DNA from: Anaerolineales bacterium
GTDB taxonomy: Bacteria > Chloroflexota > Anaerolineae > 4572-78 > NAK82
Direction: 5' to 3'
Assembly (NCBI GenBank): GCA_024643945.1
Contig: JAHELX010000359.1
Coordinates: 1 to 6,427, forward strand
Length of the DNA: 6,427 bases
Every line of letters starts with the position of its first letter. Position 1 is the first letter of the stretch. Both the position numbers and the translations under genes were made by a program. Below the pieces are notes generated by a model. That model did not search any database. It was not told where the DNA came from and worked only from the letters and a program-made list of their open reading frames with translations. Below, in pieces: positions 1 through 4,399 of this stretch.

Positions 1-3000
1 CCCCAGTTATTAAGGCAGACAGGCGTAGACTGCGGAAAGCCTCGTTCTTTAGGAGCAGGCGCAGCGCCCGCAAGTCACGTTGGAGAGCCTCGACCTCTGC
101 GCGGGGACGTCCGCTTCGAGAAACCAGGTCGCCCGGGGCGGCAAAGAGCAGTGTCTCCAGCGATTCGTCGGCCAGGGCCGAGAAGGCAGTCGAGACCGTC
201 CTGATGGCCATGATCATCTCGGCGGCCGTTTTCAGCTCCAGGCGCCGGTCCCGGGAGATGCCTTCAATCTCGGTTTCTGGGTCCAGCGCGGCCAGTTCGG
301 CGAGGGTGATGGTGGGGGGCGAGAGACCTCCTAAGATAGCCGAGTAGCGGTCGCCCACGCCAGCTACAACGTTGATAGGGCTGTTGGCCAGAGCCGAGCG
401 GGGTGGAGGAGACACGGCTGCCGCTGCAGCGCGCTCTGGTGGCGTGGGGAGTGGCGGTGGTTCAGGTAGTTCGAAGGTCACACGTAGATCGGAGACCGTC
501 AGCTCGCCTGGCGTCTCGGCCAGGAAAGTGAGGGGCACGGATACCAGATCGGCCTGCGAGAGAGACACGGACTCCACTAGCAGGTCGCCTGGACCCTGAG
601 GTTGGATAAGCCGGATCTCGGCCTGGGTCGCCCCGGCCGGTGCGGTTCCGGCCCAGGCGTGGGTGGGAAAGTCGCGTCCGTCCAGAGGTAGGATCACCGG
701 CTCGCCAACTTCATCTTCATTGGCCAACCAGTGCAGTTCCAGCCGGGCACGTTGCTCAAGTGGCTGGGATTCCACGGTGCCGGCCGGTGCCCCCACCGGT
801 CGGGCGCGCACCTGCAATTCGTAGCGCTCCCCCGCGACGGCCGTTGTGGTCTGAGACAGGACAGCATCCTCCGGCCCGTCACCCAGCAGACGTGCGCCGG
901 TGGGATCGCGGTCAATCCATCCGCTCACAAGGGGCCATCCCAGGGGTGAGACGGGCGTGCCCTGGGGGTCTACTTGCCACAATCTCAGGCCGCCGTTCGC
1001 CAGGGCTTCGCGTGTGGGCACGAAGGAGACGTCATCGAGGAGGAAGAAGCCAGACGATGGCTGAATGAAGCGGATCTCGGCCTGAACTGCGCCTGACGGA
1101 GCGACCAGGCGTACTTCGCCTTGAAACATCCCTTCTACGTTTTTGGGGAACTGGTCGACATCGTCAAGTTCCTCGCTCTCACTGTTGACAAGCTGGCCTT
1201 CCGCATCCAGCCAGCGAACCTCCCACGAGGGTGTCGCGGGCCGACGGATGTTCCGAACCGCGGGTACTGCTGAAAGCAGCGCCGCCGAGGATGTATGAAG
1301 AAGCTTGGCGGCCTGTAAATACCAGAAAAGGAAGCGTAGGACATAAGCGCAGCCCCCGGCCACCGGGACGCGCTGAGCCAGCCTAGCTGGCTCAGCCTCT
1401 GTTGCTTCCAGGATGGCGACGACACGCTCAGTCTGCAGGGTGTCCGAGCCGGGGGGATGGGCAGTAGGCAGCTTGAAGCGCCAAATCTGCCCCCCGGCCT
1501 CGGCCGGACGCTGCCATCCCTGGGGCACACCGGCCTGGCGCCACGGCTGCAAGCGGATCGTACTTGCCTCTGCCGGCGGCCGGAGGCCAAGTCGGCCCGT
1601 TGGAGAGGGGGAACAGGTATCGGAGAGGACCTCGAAAGCGACTCCAGGCCCCATGGCCCGGTTGATGGCTGCGATGACTTCGTCCAGGGTCGTGCGCGCC
1701 GGGTTGGCGCCGGCACAGTTAATGCGCCTCGGGGGGCCATTGTCCACCGACAGCGTGATGAACCGCTCTACGCTCAGGTCTATACCCCGGCTCAGGTTCA
1801 CCACACCTTGCAACTCCGTTCCACGTCCGGCATCAAAGCCAAACAGCCGGCGGGTTGCGTCATCGTGGGGTGGCTGGTCGAAACTGCCATTGGTCAGAAG
1901 TTCGCCCGCGCCGCAAGGGGAAGCAGCAGACGGCGAGGCCAGGTAGTCCCCCAACTCGGTGGCAAAATTCAAGTCGAATTCCACCCGGCCCAGCGGCGCA
2001 AAGCGATCAAAGCGGACCCGCACAGCGTCTGGCCCTGTGCCGATCTGGAGTTGCAGCGGCACGCTGAAGCGCTCCGGTATATGGCGCAGGCGGAAGAGGG
2101 CCGCCAGCGGCTTCTCGCCTGCTTCTGTGGCAGCGGTGCGCCAGGAGAGGCCGCCATCGGTCGATGCCTGCAGCGCCGGCAGCGCCGGGTCGCCCGGCTG
2201 TACATCCCAATAAGCCTGGCCTGACACGCTTTGCAGCACCAGCCAGTAGCGCTCGCCCGGCAGGAAGCGGAACTCGGCCGGCAGCGCCGCGCTGCCCCAG
2301 GCCGAGCCCCCCGGCACCGGTTTTTCCACGCTCACTCCGGCACTGGTCAGCACCTCGCCCGATGGCTTGCCGTCGGCGTCCGCTTGCAAGGCCAGGTGCA
2401 AACCGGCCAGGCCCGGCTCGGTGTTGGCTAGCGGCAGGTCTATCCCGCTGACCGGCGTCTCAGCGGCGAGTTGGATGGGCTGCGCCAGTGCCCGGCTTGG
2501 CGAGACGGTGGTCGTGGCTGTCGCCCCGCTCTCGCCAATCTCGCCGAAGACGACACGGCTGGCGTCAAACGTACCTTGCACCGCGCCGCCCGTCCCGGCC
2601 AGCGGCTTGGCCTTGCGCGGCAGCTCCACTATCAGCAGGTCCTCTCCTACGCCAGGCAGGCTGCTGTAGCCATAGGGCAGGGTCACTTCTGGCAGGTAGG
2701 GCGGCAGGATGGGCTGCTGGATGGCATAGTCTATCGCCAGTTCAACATCCAGCCGGGCGATGGTGTCAGAGTGGACGACGAAGGGGATGGCGTAGAAGCC
2801 GTTTTCGACAGTGGCCTCGGCCAGGAAGGCGTTGAGCACAGCGGCAAAGTCAGGCGAAGTCTCGCCCTCGGTGGTTGCTAGTTCGCCCAGTCGCGTCCAG
2901 AAGGGCGGCATTTGTCCCAGGCGCAGGCTGACGTTGGTCGGGACGGAGCGGACGGTCACTTGTGTAACGGACATGGTCGCTCCTGCCTGGGTCAACTTGA

Positions 3001-3409
3001 ACTTGTTCACTGTCAGACTGGGTAACTTGCCATCGGCCGGCACAGGGAACACGTCACTGCCCGAGCCACCGATCGCACCCCGCGCATTGAGGTCCACGTA
3101 AGCCCCACCCATATCCACTTGAACACTGGCACCGGTGATGTTGTTACCACTCACGGCGGCCAGCGTGCGGCGGGCGTGGAAATCTACCTCGACGAAACCA
3201 GTGCCTTTGGCCTTGGTCGCGCCTAGATCACCTTGACTATCGGTGAAGTTGATATTCTCCTCAAACAGGGTCCCGCCAGCGGGTGCGACCGGCGCCAAGG
3301 TGACGGCTGCTTTGGTCACACGCGCGCCGGCCGGCAGGCTGCGCAGCCACAGTGTGCGGTCGCCCTCGAAGGGGTCATCCTCGCCTTGGTAAGTGATCGT
3401 CAGCTTCAC
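1..3409 (-). CDS. Giant multidomain adhesin-like protein with carbohydrate-binding-like modules (3' end outside window)
   Basis: I checked the frame codon by codon: it is open from GTG 3409 to the left edge, at least 1136 codons with no stop. Residues 1-300 are beta-rich and unrecognised. Residues 310-442 resemble a jelly-roll module common in secreted bacterial proteins (DADGKPSGEVL, then YWLVL at 388-392). Residues 507-796 look like a carbohydrate-binding sandwich (NGSFD at the start, AEIRFIQPSSGFFLLDDVSF at the end) interrupted at about 550-620 by a hook-IN-like motif (FITLSVDNG, TTLDEVIAAIN, GRLGLRP). Residues 805-950 are a second, uninterrupted sandwich (NGGLRLW, VAGERYELQVRARP, AEIRLIQP, LLVESVSL). 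A Pro/Ala linker (about 976-1011) leads to a helix-hairpin-helix-like segment from 1012 (INVVAGVGDRYSAIL, TITLAELAALDPE), followed by charged helices. No signal peptide is seen. I infer a particle-borne or phage-tail-associated binding protein; the function is unproven. Confidence 0.88.
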   Translation of the reverse strand, partial: MKLTITYQGEDDPFEGDRTLWLRSLPAGARVTKAAVTLAPVAPAGGTLFEENINFTDSQGDLGATKAKGTGFVEVDFHARRTLAAVSGNNITGASVQVDMGGAYVDLNARGAIGGSGSDVFPVPADGKLPSLTVNKFKLTQAGATMSVTQVTVRSVPTNVSLRLGQMPPFWTRLGELATTEGETSPDFAAVLNAFLAEATVENGFYAIPFVVHSDTIARLDVELAIDYAIQQPILPPYLPEVTLPYGYSSLPGVGEDLLIVELPRKAKPLAGTGGAVQGTFDASRVVFGEIGESGATATTTVSPSRALAQPIQLAAETPVSGIDLPLANTEPGLAGLHLALQADADGKPSGEVLTSAGVSVEKPVPGGSAWGSAALPAEFRFLPGERYWLVLQSVSGQAYWDVQPGDPALPALQASTDGGLSWRTAATEAGEKPLAALFRLRHIPERFSVPLQLQIGTGPDAVRVRFDRFAPLGRVEFDLNFATELGDYLASPSAASPCGAGELLTNGSFDQPPHDDATRRLFGFDAGRGTELQGVVNLSRGIDLSVERFITLSVDNGPPRRINCAGANPARTTLDEVIAAINRAMGPGVAFEVLSDTCSPSPTGRLGLRPPAEASTIRLQPWRQAGVPQGWQRPAEAGGQIWRFKLPTAHPPGSDTLQTERVVAILEATEAEPARLAQRVPVAGGCAYVLRFLFWYLQAAKLLHTSSAALLSAVPAVRNIRRPATPSWEVRWLDAEGQLVNSESEELDDVDQFPKNVEGMFQGEVRLVAPSGAVQAEIRFIQPSSGFFLLDDVSFVPTREALANGGLRLWQVDPQGTPVSPLGWPLVSGWIDRDPTGARLLGDGPEDAVLSQTTTAVAGERYELQVRARPVGAPAGTVESQPLEQRARLELHWLANEDEVGEPVILPLDGRDFPTHAWAGTAPAGATQAEIRLIQPQGPGDLLVESVSLSQADLVSVPLTFLAETPGELTVSDLRVTFELPEPPPLPTPPERAAAAAVSPPPRSALANSPINVVAGVGDRYSAILGGLSPPTITLAELAALDPETEIEGISRDRRLELKTAAEMIMAIRTVSTAFSALADESLETLLFAAPGDLVSRSGRPRAEVEALQRDLRALRLLLKNEAFRSLRLSALITG
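1372..1396. repeat. Perfect 11-base inverted repeat inside the coding region
   Basis: GCTGAGCCAGC, a CTA spacer, then GCTGGCTCAGC form a perfect stem with a 3-base loop. It encodes EAEPARLAQ at the junction just before the second half of the first carbohydrate-binding-like sandwich. There is no T-tract on either side, so it does not look like an intrinsic terminator. Confidence 0.8.
2972..2984 (-). promoter_or_regulatory. Possible internal ribosome binding site and ATG
   Basis: Within the giant gene, minus-strand AGGAG (2984-2980) lies 5 bases before an in-frame ATG (2974, Met146, followed by SVTQVTVRSV). It could start a shorter product lacking the first 145 residues, or mark an old gene fusion point. 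A chance match is quite possible. Confidence 0.3.
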
Positions 3410-3417
3410 AAGTACAA

Positions 3418-3422
3418 CTCCT
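3418..3422 (-). promoter_or_regulatory. Shine-Dalgarno site deciding the GTG start at 3409
   Basis: On the minus strand AGGAG is followed by 8 bases and then GTG at 3409. No other in-frame start lies between the preceding stop (3438-3436) and this GTG, so the site decides the start of the giant gene. Confidence 0.85.
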
Positions 3423-3435
3423 AGTTGCGCAGTCG

Positions 3436-4368
3436 CTAGATTCGTAGCAGCAGCATCACGTCGAGCACGATGTCTTGGGGAATTTCATCCGGGGTCAAGA
3501 GTTCAACTAACAGGGTGTCGTAGTTCACGTGAGTCACAGGTATGGCCCAGACCTCAGGCGTAACCCCTTCACCAGGCGCTGCGGCTACTTCTCCTTCTGC
3601 CTCTCTTTGGACAAAGGGCATGAGCATTGCCTCGATCTTCTGAGGCCTGAAGGCCAGCCGGATATCGGGCCACTCGTCGTTTTCAATGAGTTCGCGGATT
3701 TTCAGCCGTTCGATGCATTTCTCCTCGATCCAGGGCGACGAAGCGTGGCTCATCTCGTCGTTGGGTTGACCAAAGAGCCTGGGCCATAGATCGTTGCGCA
3801 CATCTTGCAGCGTGTCGTCTTCTTCCCACTCGACACCGTATTCGTCCAAGACCGTCGCGATGGGGAGTCCCAGGGGGACTCGTTCCCGGTACACCCGCAC
3901 GTTCAGCCCAAATTCATCAACTTCTTCGTGATGGTAGTATAGGAAGAACTTGACCGGAAGCCCATCGCTAGACTCCACCTCATCGCTGGTCGTTACTTCA
4001 TCGCTGACAGGCCAAAGCCCATAGATGTCCACCAGGGGGAACCGGCCAAGCTCGTGGTGGATGAACGCCGAGGGTGTGTCTTTAGTGAATCGCTTGTGGT
4101 ATCGGAGGTAGACGGTTTGCCCCTCGTGGTTGTGGACCTTGGGGGCATAGCGTTCGTCCAGGACCTCGGTCCACTCTTTGGGCGTCTTGTTATCGAATTT
4201 GTCGGCGTTGTCCGCCCTTTCGACGCCGGTCTTTTTGATTTCCTCTTTGGCCGCTCCAATCTGGTTTTGGATGTCCTCTTTGATCAACTCCTGGACTTCA
4301 TTCCAGTCCTCGGCGGTGACCAGGTCCCCGGGATTGCGGCTGAGGTAGGGGGTTGTCTCGTTCGCCAT
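3436..4368 (-). CDS. Tail-fibre-like protein, 310 residues
   Basis: This is a complete gene, ATG at 4368 to TAG at 3438-3436, with an excellent Shine-Dalgarno site. The N-terminus has a small segment (YLSRNPGDLVTAEDWNEV, 8-25) and then a charged, probably helical stretch to about residue 50. Residues 54-83 (NADKFDNKTPKEW, then RYAPKVHNHEG) resemble the 'AD-LDGK...H.H-G' collar pattern common in phage tail fibres. H79 and H81 form an HxH pair of the kind that binds metal in trimeric fibres such as T4 gp37. Next comes FIHHELGRFPLVDIYGLWPV (102-121), an acidic loop with a repeated TSDEV-like unit (about 122-135), and a C-terminal half I do not recognise. There is no signal peptide or membrane segment. 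Its place between two large tail-like proteins supports a fibre, neck or adaptor role, which is inference. The gene is certain; the function is tentative. Confidence 0.93.
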   Translation of the reverse strand: MANETTPYLSRNPGDLVTAEDWNEVQELIKEDIQNQIGAAKEEIKKTGVERADNADKFDNKTPKEWTEVLDERYAPKVHNHEGQTVYLRYHKRFTKDTPSAFIHHELGRFPLVDIYGLWPVSDEVTTSDEVESSDGLPVKFFLYYHHEEVDEFGLNVRVYRERVPLGLPIATVLDEYGVEWEEDDTLQDVRNDLWPRLFGQPNDEMSHASSPWIEEKCIERLKIRELIENDEWPDIRLAFRPQKIEAMLMPFVQREAEGEVAAAPGEGVTPEVWAIPVTHVNYDTLLVELLTPDEIPQDIVLDVMLLLRI

Positions 4369-4375
4369 TTCACTT

Positions 4376-4382
4376 CCTCCTT
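4376..4382 (-). promoter_or_regulatory. Shine-Dalgarno site of the 310-residue gene
   Basis: On the minus strand AAGGAGG lies 7 bases before the ATG at 4368. This nearly ideal site fixes the start. It sits in the 31-base gap after the upstream stop, which also holds a short AGTAAC direct repeat. No hairpin terminator is seen in the gap. Confidence 0.9.
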
Positions 4383-4399
4383 AAAATAGTTACTGTTAC

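Noticed and set aside
80..1068. Several plus-strand frames of 72-142 codons
   Set aside because: All are antisense to the continuous minus-strand coding frame and are low-complexity Arg/Gly/Pro-rich.
1372..1396. Intrinsic terminator
   Set aside because: There is no T-tract after the stem on either strand, and it lies inside an open coding frame.
1135..1740. 201-codon minus-strand frame
   Set aside because: It overlaps the giant gene in another frame and its Arg/Ser/Pro-rich translation is typical of a shadow.
1457..2224. Open frame of 255 codons on the plus strand
   Set aside because: It lies fully opposite the giant minus-strand gene, has no convincing ribosome site, and its Arg/Gln/Ala-rich product shows no domain; it is expected in GC-rich DNA.
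1..3409. Frameshifted or broken gene
   Set aside because: Every in-frame codon was checked and none is a stop; recognisable modules continue in the same frame throughout.
4054..4389. 111-codon plus-strand frame
   Set aside because: It is antisense to the fibre-like gene, which has an ideal Shine-Dalgarno site and a coherent protein.
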